DNA from: Aequorivita echinoideorum
GTDB taxonomy: Bacteria; Bacteroidota; Bacteroidia; Flavobacteriales; Flavobacteriaceae
Assembly (NCBI RefSeq): GCF_018476645.1
Contig: NZ_JAHCTB010000004.1
Location: 1 to 64,000, forward strand
DNA: 64,000 nucleotides
Direction: 5' to 3'
Program-made: the position numbers and the translations under genes
In this document: piece by piece, positions 43,582 through 52,435 of the stretch
How the letters are laid out: each line of letters opens with the position of its first letter
Position numbering within the stretch: position 1 is the first letter of the stretch
Notes under the pieces: generated by a model
Database searches by the model: none
Seen by the model: the letters and a program-made list of their open reading frames with translations, nothing else
What the model was told of the DNA's origin: nothing

Positions 43582-43916
43582 TTTGTGTTTTTTTCGCTGG
43601 TTACTTTGTTTACGGCCTGTTGCAATTCTGCCCAAGTCTCGTTCAATTCGGTTAAAAATACCTTTCCGGTATCTGTAAGTTCATAATACTTTCGTGGCGG
43701 CCCACTTGTGGATTCCTCCCAACGGTAGGAAAGCAAACCTGCATTTTTAAGGCGGGTAAGCAACGGGTAAATGGTTCCTTCCACCACCAGCATTTTTGCG
43801 TCCTTCAAGGTTTCCAGAATGTCTGATGTATATGCCTCGCCGTCCTTTAGGACAGAAAGTATACAGAATTCCAGAACTCCCTTCCGCATCTGCGCTTTTG
43901 TGTTTTCAATTTTCAT
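43578..43916 (-). CDS. PadR-family transcriptional regulator
   Basis: The 112-residue winged-helix repressor has an opening KGVLEFCILSVLKDGEAYTSDI and a core EGTIYPLLTRLKNAGLLSYRWEES, followed by the PRKYYELTDTGK wing. It lies in a four-gene minus-strand group with 4-bp overlaps on both sides, so it probably autoregulates the PspC/GIN operon in response to an unknown ligand. Confidence 0.93.
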   Translation of the reverse strand: MKIENTKAQMRKGVLEFCILSVLKDGEAYTSDILETLKDAKMLVVEGTIYPLLTRLKNAGLLSYRWEESTSGPPRKYYELTDTGKVFLTELNETWAELQQAVNKVTSEKNTK

Positions 43917-44098
43917 TTTGTGTAATTAATTGTTCGTAAATCCTGTTCGTTTTTGATGGTTGGCAAACTTGCAATGGTTGTTACAACTTCTTCGCATTGA
44001 TTAGGTGCGAAGTGCAATTTTGCTTCAGTTTTTACTGGTGTTACCACGCTCAAAAACTGAAGAATTAATGCCAGTATGTAATTAACTATGGTGCTCAT
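43913..44098 (-). CDS. Small protein in the PadR/PspC operon (61 aa)
   Basis: The 61-residue protein has a hydrophobic N-terminal segment (residues 4-21, possibly a signal) and a short polar C-terminal part. It overlaps the DUF4870-like gene by 17 bases and the PadR gene by 4. No family is recognised; coding support comes mainly from the overlapping operon context. Confidence 0.5.
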   Translation of the reverse strand: MSTIVNYILALILQFLSVVTPVKTEAKLHFAPNQCEEVVTTIASLPTIKNEQDLRTINYTK

Positions 44099-44582
44099 TT
44101 TCTGGTTGTGTTAAATAGTTCGTTTTTATAAAAGGAATGCTCAACGGATACTTATAAACTGAACCTTTTGCGGCATGCATGGTTGCATTTACTACAGCGT
44201 AGAGTTCAAATATGAATAGTGCCAGAAGCAATAGAATTGCCAAACCGAAAAGAATTAAATATCCTGAAAGGTTTTTAAAATTCTGAAGTGAGATATGGGT
44301 TGAAGTACTATTTATGGTTTCCATCAACGAGACGAAATCTGTCGCAAAAATGATGAAGAACGGAACACACAATAGCCCTATGGATAGAGTATAAATTAAA
44401 ATACTCAACTGAAAATTGATGGCTTGCCTACCGTGCTCATCCACAAAAGCCTTTTCTTTATTGAAAGTCCAAATCAATAATGGCGCAAAGAAATTTGCGA
44501 AGGGAAAAAAGTATTTCAAAAATGTAGACAAGTGAATGAAAGCGCTTGTATTTTTCTCGGTTTCTGATAATGTAGTGTACAT
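44082..44582 (-). CDS. DUF4870-family membrane protein
   Basis: The 166-residue protein has four membrane segments and the motif PLLIWTFNKEKAFVDEHGRQAINFQLS, which identifies the DUF4870/TIC20-like family. It is the first gene of the PadR/PspC/GIN operon. Function unknown. Confidence 0.85.
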   Translation of the reverse strand: MYTTLSETEKNTSAFIHLSTFLKYFFPFANFFAPLLIWTFNKEKAFVDEHGRQAINFQLSILIYTLSIGLLCVPFFIIFATDFVSLMETINSTSTHISLQNFKNLSGYLILFGLAILLLLALFIFELYAVVNATMHAAKGSVYKYPLSIPFIKTNYLTQPENEHHS

Positions 44583-44713
44583 AGCTTGTTATTTTCTTAT
44601 GCAAATATATGTCCTAAAGACAGTATTATGTTACGCATAGTACAAAATATTAACTTTTTTTTAACTTTTTGATTGTAGTTGAATTATTGAATATCTTCGT
44701 GAAAAGCAAATCG

Positions 44714-45169
44714 ATGAAACTCAATCCCAGTAAAATCAACACCTTTCTTTTTTTCAAACTGCCCTCAGCGTATCTAACGGGAGTCCGGGTAAAATCCATT
44801 TCAGAAAAAACGTGTATAACAACGGTCAAACATCGCTGGATAAACCAAAATCCATTTAATTCAATATTTTGGGCGGTGCAGGGTATGGCGGCAGAACTTA
44901 GTACCGGGGCTATGGTAATGGCCGCTATTCAGCAGAGTGATAGAAAGATTTCGATGCTGGTAGCGAATAATAGAGCAAGCTTTTCAAAAAAGGCGAAAGG
45001 GCGAATTCACTTTACGTGCAACGATGGACTTTTGATCAGGGAAGCAATTGAAAAAGCCGTAGCAACAGGGGAAGGGGAAACGTGCTGGATGAAAGCTGTA
45101 GGAAGAGATTCTTCTGGGGATCAAGTTTCCATTTTTGAATTTGAATGGACTGTAAAAGTGAAGGACTGA
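44714..45169 (+). CDS. DUF4442 (hot-dog fold) protein
   Basis: The start at 44714 (MKLNPSKINTFLF) is an ATG; upstream in-frame positions offer only TTG. The 151-residue protein has the VKHRWINQNPFNSIFWAVQGMAAELSTG core of the YiiD/DUF4442 hot-dog group, related to acyl-CoA thioesterases. Catalytic function is not proven for this family. It is a single gene divergent from the DUF4870 operon. Confidence 0.82.
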   Translation: MKLNPSKINTFLFFKLPSAYLTGVRVKSISEKTCITTVKHRWINQNPFNSIFWAVQGMAAELSTGAMVMAAIQQSDRKISMLVANNRASFSKKAKGRIHFTCNDGLLIREAIEKAVATGEGETCWMKAVGRDSSGDQVSIFEFEWTVKVKD

Positions 45170-45245
45170 GAATATATTCCTTTGAAAATTTGTAACAAAA
45201 AAATCCTATCTACAACCAATTAAAATAACAAAATCTAAAATTACT

Positions 45246-46046
45246 ATGAATGCACACGAAATAGATTATACCATTTATGGTGAGGAAATGCAATATGTGG
45301 AGATAGAGTTGGACCCGCAAGAGGGCGTAATTGCCGAGGCAGGCAGTTTTATGATGATGGAAAACGGAATAAAAATGGAAACCATTTTTGGTGATGGCTC
45401 CGCACAGGACAATAGCGTGATGGGCAAGATTTTCGGTGCCGGAAAACGGTTGCTTACAGGTGAAAGTTTGTTTATGACTGCATTTTACAATACGGTTCCG
45501 GGCAAGAAGAAAGTAAGTTTCGCTTCTCCATACCCCGGCAAAATAATGGCTTTGGATTTATTGAATTTCAACGGGAAATTTATTTGCCAAAAAGATGCGT
45601 TTTTATGCGCGGCGAAAGGTGTGTCCATTGGCGTGGAATTTTCCAGAAGATTGGGTCGCGGCCTTTTTGGCGGAGAAGGTTTTATCATGCAAAAACTAGA
45701 GGGAGATGGGATGGCATTTGTGCACGCTGGTGGAACCACCGCCGTGAAGCATCTTGGAGCAGGGGAGCGTCTCAAGGTGGATACGGGATGTATTATAGGC
45801 TTTGAGCATACAGTGGATTATGACATAGAATTTGTGGGTGGAATAAAGAATACGATTTTTGGTGGTGAGGGATTGTTCTTTGCAACTTTAACAGGTCCTG
45901 GAAAAGTCTATGTGCAATCCTTGCCTTTTAGCCGATTGGCAAAGCGTGTTTGGATGGCCGCACCGCAAGGTGGCGGAAAGGATAAGGGAGAAGGAAGTAT
46001 ATTGGGCGGTTTGGGCAGCCTGCTTGATGGTGACAATCGATTTTAA
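45246..46046 (+). CDS. TIGR00266 / AIM24-like protein
   Basis: The 266-residue protein has the beta-helix-like AIM24 domain. Motifs are EIDYTIYGEEMQYVEIELDP, GEGLFFATLTGPG and GxxGxxG-rich strands, with a final Gly-rich GGGKDKGEGSILGGLGSLLDG. Family members in bacteria have unknown role; yeast AIM24 affects mitochondrial inner-membrane structure. It is a single gene. Confidence 0.88.
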   Translation: MNAHEIDYTIYGEEMQYVEIELDPQEGVIAEAGSFMMMENGIKMETIFGDGSAQDNSVMGKIFGAGKRLLTGESLFMTAFYNTVPGKKKVSFASPYPGKIMALDLLNFNGKFICQKDAFLCAAKGVSIGVEFSRRLGRGLFGGEGFIMQKLEGDGMAFVHAGGTTAVKHLGAGERLKVDTGCIIGFEHTVDYDIEFVGGIKNTIFGGEGLFFATLTGPGKVYVQSLPFSRLAKRVWMAAPQGGGKDKGEGSILGGLGSLLDGDNRF

Positions 46047-46176
46047 CACATTAGAATATGTTGTGAAAATATAAAAATCCATAAATAATGAGTATATTTA
46101 AAACAGTTTTAAATTAAAATATTTGCCTATTGCATAAAGCTACTTTACTCTAATTTATTTAAAACCTCAATTAGCT

Positions 46177-46374
46177 ATGGCAAGAGCAATGTTTGATTAC
46201 ACAAAAGCTGTGCTTGCAAAAGTAAGCTTTGACGCAAATCTGTTTTGCAAAGAGTTAAAAAAAGCGTTGACCAGATTATTACCTTACGAAATAGAGGAGC
46301 TTAAAATCTGGGTAGATTCGCTTATAAAACAAAACCCACAATTAAATCATTGTTTAGTTTATTTAAATCCATAA
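46177..46374 (+). CDS. Small conserved hypothetical protein (65 aa)
   Basis: The 65-residue all-helical protein (MARAMFDYTKAVLAKVSFDAN... IEELKIWVDSLIKQNPQL) is conserved in flavobacteria. It has a strong terminator 3 bases after its stop, supporting expression as a monocistron. No motif is recognised. Confidence 0.7.
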   Translation: MARAMFDYTKAVLAKVSFDANLFCKELKKALTRLLPYEIEELKIWVDSLIKQNPQLNHCLVYLNP

Positions 46375-46376
46375 AC

Positions 46377-46411
46377 AAAAATCCCTCTGATCCACAGAGG
46401 GATTTTTATTT
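46377..46411 (+). terminator. Terminator after the 65-aa gene
   Basis: ATCCCTCTG (46381-46389) pairs with CAGAGGGAT (46395-46403), then a T-run. Confidence 0.88.
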
Positions 46412-46449
46412 TAGAAGCATAGATATCGAAGAATTTTAATTTCTCGAAA

Positions 46450-47391
46450 TCACTTCTTTTTTACAGGACTTATAATTTTTACGTTATGAAAGGCGATTGC
46501 GCCACGGATTACTCCAGAAATTACCTCGTACAAAGCATTAATTACCTGCAATTTAAGTTCATTTACGCTGTATATTAGGCTTACCTCTCGCGCCGGGGAT
46601 GGCTCTGAAAAGTATTTAATATTCTTCTGAAGTTTTTCTGAAATATCTAGCGTGTGTAAATAGGGTAGAAGTGTCATGCCCAACCCTTCATTGGACAATT
46701 TGATTAGCGTTTCAAAACTACCGCTTTCCAGTTGGAATTTATCCTCTCCAGCAGCCTTTGAAGTTTTGCATAAATTGATAATTCCATCACGGAAACAATG
46801 CCCATCTTCCAAAAGTAAAATGTCATCTATATCCAAATCTGGAACCTCCAGTTTCATCTTTGACGAGAGCCGGTGGTTTTCTGGTATATACCCTACAAAT
46901 GGTTCATAATATAGCGGCCTTTCCTTTATTTTAGTGTGTTTTAAAGGTGTTGCGGCGATAGCGGCATCCAGATATCCGTCGTTTATCTTAGTGATAATTT
47001 CATCCGTATTCAATTCTTCAATCTTTAACCTTACTTTCGGGTATTTGTTTGAAAAATTCCTTAAAAACATTGGCAGAAGCGTAGGCATAACGGTGGGGAT
47101 TATTCCCAATTTGAAAACCCCGCCAATAAACCCCTTTTCAATATCAACAACATCCTGTAATCGCTCACTTTCCACAACAATATTTCTAGCTTGATTTATC
47201 AATTTTTCTCCGATTGCGGTTAATTGAACCGGCTTTTTGGAACGGTTAAAAATTAAAATATCCAATTCCTCCTCCAATTTTTGGATCTGCATACTAAGCG
47301 TAGGCTGGGTAACAAAAATTTGGTCTGCAGCTTTTGTAAAACTTTGATGTTCGGCTACGGCAAGAATATAGCGTAATTGTGTAATGGTCAT
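46450..47391 (-). CDS. oxyR: OxyR, hydrogen peroxide-responsive LysR regulator
   Basis: The 313-residue LysR protein has an N-terminal HTH (residues 4-60; SFTKAADQIFVTQPTLSMQIQKLE). The C-terminal sensor holds C199 and C208 in EDGHCFRDG and INLC, the same spacing and numbering as the redox pair of E. coli OxyR. Peroxide would form the disulfide and activate transcription of antioxidant genes. The katE gene in this window is a plausible target, though no site was seen. A TATTTTTG -7 element at 47409-47416 lies just upstream on the minus strand. Confidence 0.93.
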   Translation of the reverse strand: MTITQLRYILAVAEHQSFTKAADQIFVTQPTLSMQIQKLEEELDILIFNRSKKPVQLTAIGEKLINQARNIVVESERLQDVVDIEKGFIGGVFKLGIIPTVMPTLLPMFLRNFSNKYPKVRLKIEELNTDEIITKINDGYLDAAIAATPLKHTKIKERPLYYEPFVGYIPENHRLSSKMKLEVPDLDIDDILLLEDGHCFRDGIINLCKTSKAAGEDKFQLESGSFETLIKLSNEGLGMTLLPYLHTLDISEKLQKNIKYFSEPSPAREVSLIYSVNELKLQVINALYEVISGVIRGAIAFHNVKIISPVKKK

Positions 47392-47451
47392 AGTAGAAAA
47401 AATTTATACAAAAATAACATAATATAAATAAAGTTTATGGTATAAAAATAA

Positions 47452-47480
47452 AAAACCCGATGCTCGAGCATCGGGTTTTT
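47452..47480 (-). terminator. Terminator between the DUF2141 gene and oxyR
   Basis: AAAACCCGATGCT and AGCATCGGGTTTT (47452-47478) are perfectly self-complementary, with a T-run on either side, so it can act in both directions. Confidence 0.88.
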
Positions 47481-47499
47481 TATTTTTTTTAGCGTAAGC

Positions 47500-47928
47500 C
47501 TACATTCTTATCTCCATTTCAATGGGTTCATTTTTCACTTCAAATTTAGCTTCATTCCAAGCAGGAGGACCGTAGGACATAGCATTATTGGAAACACCGT
47601 AAGGTTCTTTGGGCATTCCATTAATTTCAAAATCCATTTGATTATTGTTATTCTTATCGTGGAAAAGAAGAATGGCGTAAGTCCCGGGCTGCACTCCGGT
47701 AAAAGTCATTACCGCCTTGCCGTTTTCAATTGTTCCCATTTTGCTCTGAATACCTTTTTGCATAAAGGTTTCTTCAGTTTGTAGCGTGGCAAGAATAGTT
47801 CCTTCAGAAACTGAAACCGGTACGGTGACCGTAATTGTGGTGCCACCTTCCGTTTGGGCGATGGTTTTTTCAGTTGGGAAAATTCCTAATGTGATTGCGA
47901 GTACGATGCTTGTGATGATTGTTTTCAT
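47500..47928 (-). CDS. DUF2141 secreted protein
   Basis: The 142-residue protein has a signal peptide (MKTIITSIVLAITLGIF). The DUF2141 core follows: beta-strand TITVTVPVSVSEGTIL..., VQPGTYAILLFHDKNNNNQMDF with the FHD...N..D motif, then PKEPYGVSNNAM. The function of this family is unknown; it is likely exported or periplasmic. A single gene. Confidence 0.85.
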   Translation of the reverse strand: MKTIITSIVLAITLGIFPTEKTIAQTEGGTTITVTVPVSVSEGTILATLQTEETFMQKGIQSKMGTIENGKAVMTFTGVQPGTYAILLFHDKNNNNQMDFEINGMPKEPYGVSNNAMSYGPPAWNEAKFEVKNEPIEMEIRM

Positions 47929-48029
47929 AATTTAGTTTTTAAGGTTTTTATTTCTGAGACAAATTTTTAAAAATTGTTCCAGTTACTCTAAAAACATTTT
48001 CCCAATTGTAGAATTTCGCAGATGAAATG

Positions 48030-49364
48030 TTATAACAAACCTCTCGCCTTAATTTCCAGATACTTATTTATGGTATTTACTGTCAAATTTTCCGGGGCGG
48101 TCAATATTGTCTGTATGCCGTATTTATGAAGCTCGTTTACAATTAATTTCTTTTCAAATATAAATTTTTCAGCAATGGTTTTTTCAAACACTTGATGCGT
48201 GGTCGTGGCTTTTTTTGACATAAATGACTTCAATTCGGTATTTTCAAAAAAGATGACCACCAGCAAATGCGTTTTGTTGATAGCCTGCAAGTAGGGTAGC
48301 TGCCTGTGGAGCGCGTCCATTGTTTCAAAGTTGGTATACAACAACAACAAACTACGTTGTTTTATATGTCTTTTTACATCAACGTAAAGACGGGAAAAAT
48401 CACTCTCGGCAAAGTCCGTTTCCACATTGTAGAGTGTTTCCAGAATCAGGTGCATTTGTGCCTTTCTACGCTGTGCAACCACCCTGTCCATTACTTTTCT
48501 GGAAAAGGTAAACATACCGGCCTTATCGTGTTTTCTTAGAACAATATTTGAAATTACCAGTGTAGCGTTAATGGCATAATCCAGCAAACTCAGATTGTTG
48601 AAAGGCATTTTCATGACTCGGCCTTTATCGATGACCGAATAGACAGGTTGCGATTTTTCATCCTGAAATTGATTTACCATTAGGCTGTTTCGCTTTGCGG
48701 TAGCTTTCCAGTTAAGGTTTCGCACGTCGTCACCTGTGGTATAATCCTTTATTTGTTCGAATTCCATCGTGTGGCCAATTCTTCTAATTTTTTTAAGACC
48801 AAAAAGTTTCAATTGGTTTGAAAAAGCCAGAAAATCATATTTTTTAAGCTGAAGAAAAGACGGATAATTGGGCACAATTGCTTCCGCTGAAAATTGCTGC
48901 CTGCGTGAAACAAGGCCTAGAATTGAAGAAGAAAAGACATTTAAATTACCAAAATGATATTCCCCACGTTCTGTGGGGCGCACGTGATATGTAAATTTCT
49001 TTTCTTCGGAAGTATTTAGAATCGCTTCAATCTTAAAATCCCGAAGTTGCCACTGCACCGGCAATTCATCAATAATTTTCAGCGAAACCTTAAATTTGAA
49101 TCTATTTACGATCCGTATTTCTATAGCGTTTTCATCTCCATTTGAAAGCTTATCGGGTAAAATACGCGAGGCTTGTATTCCCGTTTTGTTACGGTACAAA
49201 AGCAAAATATCGAAAATAAAAAGTGCGATGAAAATGTAAAAAAGCAGTTTGACGGCTCCAAACAATTCCTGGAAAAAATATGAAAGCACAAAAAACCCAA
49301 CAATCGTAAAAAGCACGGCAAAAAACCGTTTAGTTAGATATAAACTTTTGAGAAATTTTTTCAA
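48030..49364 (-). CDS. DUF58-domain protein of the MoxR operon
   Basis: The 444-residue protein has two N-terminal membrane segments, a central beta-rich part and a DUF58 domain with YTTGDDVRNLNWKATAKRN, then a vWA-like C-terminus. DUF58 proteins work with MoxR AAA ATPases in macromolecular assembly. It is the last gene of a five-gene minus-strand operon, separated from moxR by the (CATCAAC)n array. Confidence 0.9.
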   Translation of the reverse strand: MKKFLKSLYLTKRFFAVLFTIVGFFVLSYFFQELFGAVKLLFYIFIALFIFDILLLYRNKTGIQASRILPDKLSNGDENAIEIRIVNRFKFKVSLKIIDELPVQWQLRDFKIEAILNTSEEKKFTYHVRPTERGEYHFGNLNVFSSSILGLVSRRQQFSAEAIVPNYPSFLQLKKYDFLAFSNQLKLFGLKKIRRIGHTMEFEQIKDYTTGDDVRNLNWKATAKRNSLMVNQFQDEKSQPVYSVIDKGRVMKMPFNNLSLLDYAINATLVISNIVLRKHDKAGMFTFSRKVMDRVVAQRRKAQMHLILETLYNVETDFAESDFSRLYVDVKRHIKQRSLLLLYTNFETMDALHRQLPYLQAINKTHLLVVIFFENTELKSFMSKKATTTHQVFEKTIAEKFIFEKKLIVNELHKYGIQTILTAPENLTVNTINKYLEIKARGLL

Positions 49365-49425
49365 ACTTTTTTATTTCAATTTTAAAACTTTTGACTGCCC
49401 AGGGTAACATAAAAACTTTAATTTT

Positions 49426-49516
49426 CATCAACCATCAACCATCAACCATCAACCATCAACCATCAACCATCAACCATCAACCATCAACCATCAACCATCA
49501 ACCATCAACCATCAAT
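49426..49516 (-). repeat. Twelve perfect CATCAAC heptamers plus one imperfect
   Basis: Unit starts run from 49426 to 49503 in steps of 7, twelve perfect copies. A thirteenth, CATCAAT, at 49510-49516 touches the moxR stop codon (49516-49518). On the moxR transcript the units read GTTGATG. The array fills most of the gap between moxR and the DUF58 gene. Confidence 0.93.
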
Positions 49517-50508
49517 TATCTGGGTATCTCGATGGTTTCCAGAATCTGTTGCACCACTTTATCTGCCGTTGTTCCTTCCATTTCTCGTTCTGGCGTGAGC
49601 ATAATCCGGTGTCTTAGAACAGAGGGCGCAATTTTTTTGATGTCATCTGGCGTTACAAAATCCCTACCGTTCATAGCCGCGAGCGCCTTTGAAGCGTTCA
49701 TGATGGCAAGCGAGGCGCGGGGCGAGGCACCTAAAAATAGGTTGGCGTTTGATCTGGTATTGTCCACGATTGCGGCAATATATTTCATCAGATTTGACTC
49801 AATTATTATCTGCTTGATGGTGTGCTGGTATTCTGCAATTTGTTTGGCATCAAGCACTTGTTTCACATTGTCTAGCATTAGCGCATCCTTGCGATTGTGC
49901 GCATTCTCCAAAATGCTAATTTCCTCTTCAAGGCTGGGGTAGGGAACATTAATTTTGAAGAGAAAACGGTCGAGTTGCGCTTCGGGCAGCGCATAGGTAC
50001 CTTCCTGTTCAACAGGATTTTGCGTTGCGAAAACCAAAAATGGCGGTTCCATTTTATATTCCGTACCGTCCATTGTTACTTGGCGTTCTTCCATAATTTC
50101 AAAGAGTGCGGCCTGCGTTTTTGCCGGTGCCCGGTTTATCTCGTCAATTAAAACGATGTTTGAGAAAACAGGTCCTTTTTTGAATTCAAACTCACTGTTT
50201 TTAACATTGAAAATTGATGTTCCCAAAATATCGCTCGGCATCAAATCTGGTGTAAACTGGATTCTACTGAAATCCACGGCCAGGGTTTTGGCGAGCAACT
50301 TAGCGGTCAAAGTTTTGGCGACTCCCGGAACACCTTCAATCAAGGAATGCCCGTCCGTAAGTATTGAAATGAGCAACATCTCAAGCATATCGTGCTGACC
50401 TACAATTACTTTACCCAATTCGATTTTAATTGCATTTACAGCTTCTTGCAGGTTTTTCAAATCAATTCTTGAATTGAATTCCAGGGGGTCGTTTTGTATT
50501 TCTTCCAT
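49516..50508 (-). CDS. MoxR-family AAA ATPase
   Basis: The 330-residue AAA+ protein has Walker A EGVPGVAKTLTAK, Walker B LIDEINRAPAKTQAAL and the sensor region FATQNPVEQEGTYALPEAQLD. It works with the DUF58/vWA partners of the operon as a chaperone-like remodeller. Its start lies 3 bp after the DUF4350 stop. Confidence 0.95.
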   Translation of the reverse strand: MEEIQNDPLEFNSRIDLKNLQEAVNAIKIELGKVIVGQHDMLEMLLISILTDGHSLIEGVPGVAKTLTAKLLAKTLAVDFSRIQFTPDLMPSDILGTSIFNVKNSEFEFKKGPVFSNIVLIDEINRAPAKTQAALFEIMEERQVTMDGTEYKMEPPFLVFATQNPVEQEGTYALPEAQLDRFLFKINVPYPSLEEEISILENAHNRKDALMLDNVKQVLDAKQIAEYQHTIKQIIIESNLMKYIAAIVDNTRSNANLFLGASPRASLAIMNASKALAAMNGRDFVTPDDIKKIAPSVLRHRIMLTPEREMEGTTADKVVQQILETIEIPR

Positions 50509-50511
50509 AAT

Positions 50512-51699
50512 TTATAACCTAAAGTCTTCTATTTTTTTGTTCAGTTCCAACAAATCTGCTTCAGAATGAACCGATCTGCCTTTTAAAATTCGTATTAAAT
50601 TGAATAATTTTTGTGTCTTTTCAATTGAATTACCGCTTTTTGTGGCCAATTTATTTATGAATTCCTCCGAGATTTCATTGGTATTCAAATAATATCGGGA
50701 GCGGATGGTTTCAAGGAAATATGTGATTTTTTTTGAAATAATGTTGCTGTAATCCTTATGCTGAAAATAAAGATCGCCAACGGTCTTTGTAAATTCCACT
50801 GAAGTATTCTCGAGCGGAGTTATTACTTCCACAATGCGCTGTTCACGTTTTCCTTTGAAAAGCATAAAAATCAAAAGCCCGCCAGCCAACACATAGTACG
50901 CCCAAGTGAGCGGTGCCTGATCCAGCACAAAACGCATGGGCGAGGTCACCACTTTTCGGCCGGTTTTTAAATATTCATCCCAATAGATTTTATCTGAAGC
51001 AATGTATGAAAGCACATTTGCAGCGTATTGGCCATTGTTTTTAAGCAAATAATAATTTGAAAAGGCCTCCGGTAAATTGTGCAGCAGAAATTTACCTTTC
51101 CCATAATTTACTTCGATGAAATTAAGCTCATCCAACTTTTTTTCTTCCGAAGCATAAAAACCCAATGCTTTGGTATTCAATGTATCAATATCTTCAAAAA
51201 CCGATTTGAAGACTCCTTTTTTATACTTTGGCAACGAATCCATTTGCAAGCGGGAATTGAAAAAAGTAGGTTTTATTTCATTCTCAAGGATGTTATAATT
51301 GGTGTATGTTGAAATTCCTAAGCTATCGCGGAGCACATAGCCAACGGAACGGGAAGAAATAAAAACCGTGTTCCCAGCTTCGGTGTATTTCAGGATTTCT
51401 TCCAGTTGGCGCTCATCAAATGATATATTATCATTAATGAAAACATAAGCTGAATTGGCCTCATATTCATTTTTCACCAAAAATTCGTAGGGATCTTCAT
51501 CAATTTTAGAAATTTCGGCATTTTTAAAAAGGGAATTTAATTCTTCAAAAAGAACAAAACCTCCAAAGGGAATTTTATCAAATGAAGTATAGCTCGTGCG
51601 CCAGTCTATGGGCTTTGGTCGCACAAGCTCTGTAATTACGATGGTAAGCAACGCGATACCAAAAACCCAAAGCACCCTTTTTGAACGTTTATCCAGCAT
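50512..51699 (-). CDS. DUF4350-domain protein
   Basis: The 395-residue protein has a membrane segment near the N-terminus, and the DUF4350 domain with YTSFDKIPFGGFVLFEEL and GKGKFLLHNLPEAFSNYYLL. A further membrane segment and a C-terminal helical part follow. It overlaps the DUF4129 gene by 11 bases and belongs to the MoxR operon. Role unknown; members may assemble an envelope complex with MoxR. Confidence 0.85.
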   Translation of the reverse strand: MLDKRSKRVLWVFGIALLTIVITELVRPKPIDWRTSYTSFDKIPFGGFVLFEELNSLFKNAEISKIDEDPYEFLVKNEYEANSAYVFINDNISFDERQLEEILKYTEAGNTVFISSRSVGYVLRDSLGISTYTNYNILENEIKPTFFNSRLQMDSLPKYKKGVFKSVFEDIDTLNTKALGFYASEEKKLDELNFIEVNYGKGKFLLHNLPEAFSNYYLLKNNGQYAANVLSYIASDKIYWDEYLKTGRKVVTSPMRFVLDQAPLTWAYYVLAGGLLIFMLFKGKREQRIVEVITPLENTSVEFTKTVGDLYFQHKDYSNIISKKITYFLETIRSRYYLNTNEISEEFINKLATKSGNSIEKTQKLFNLIRILKGRSVHSEADLLELNKKIEDFRL

Positions 51700-52435
51700 A
51701 TTTCATCTTTTGGTTTAAACGTTCAAAATCCTTACGGGCGTTTTGGAAACCGATTTTATCCAGCGCAAATTCACCATACCAAATGTTATCGTATAGATAA
51801 GAGATTTTTTTGAAATTTGATTTTAACTCCCCATCTTCAATTTCACGGTAATAGTCATTGTTGGTTTTTTCAAAATGCCAATGGATTATATTATTGAGCG
51901 AGAGCATTTTAAGCGATTTCAAATACATATACCTAATGGCCAAACGATAATTTTCCTCTTTCAAGGCGTTGTTGATATAGGCATCCAAATCTATATTTTC
52001 AATGTGTTCTTCTTCGATATTAAGTGGCGCCATTTCAGCACTTTTTCTGCTGAAAAACGACGAAGCGCTGTCGCCCACAAGCAATTTCACAATAATATAA
52101 GTGGCAAAAATAATGAGGATGGCGTAAACCAAAATTTCAATGATTTGGTACATTCCCGGCGAAAGCGTAAACCCAAAAAATTCGCCCATTTTATTGAAGA
52201 ACCAAGATATAGCGCGGCCTATAAAATTTTCGGCTTCGCCTTCCATACTGTCATAATCGTATTCGCTGCCGGAATATTTTTTCGAAAAATCTTTGGAAAA
52301 ACTTTTTTGTTCAACTGCGCTGCTATCAATTTTAACGGAAAGGCTGTCATGCACCGCGGCCATTACGGTGTTTAATTTCAAAAGAAATATAAATGTTATA
52401 AAAAGAAATCTATTCACCAGCGCCAATTTCATCAA
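51689..52435 (-). CDS. DUF4129-domain protein
   Basis: The 248-residue protein has a signal or membrane segment, two membrane segments around 90-130 and the C-terminal DUF4129 motif (NYRLAIRYMYLKSLKML then IIHWHFEKTNNDYYRE). It belongs to the MoxR operon. A start at the second Met is also possible. Confidence 0.82.
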   Translation of the reverse strand: MMKLALVNRFLFITFIFLLKLNTVMAAVHDSLSVKIDSSAVEQKSFSKDFSKKYSGSEYDYDSMEGEAENFIGRAISWFFNKMGEFFGFTLSPGMYQIIEILVYAILIIFATYIIVKLLVGDSASSFFSRKSAEMAPLNIEEEHIENIDLDAYINNALKEENYRLAIRYMYLKSLKMLSLNNIIHWHFEKTNNDYYREIEDGELKSNFKKISYLYDNIWYGEFALDKIGFQNARKDFERLNQKMKYAG

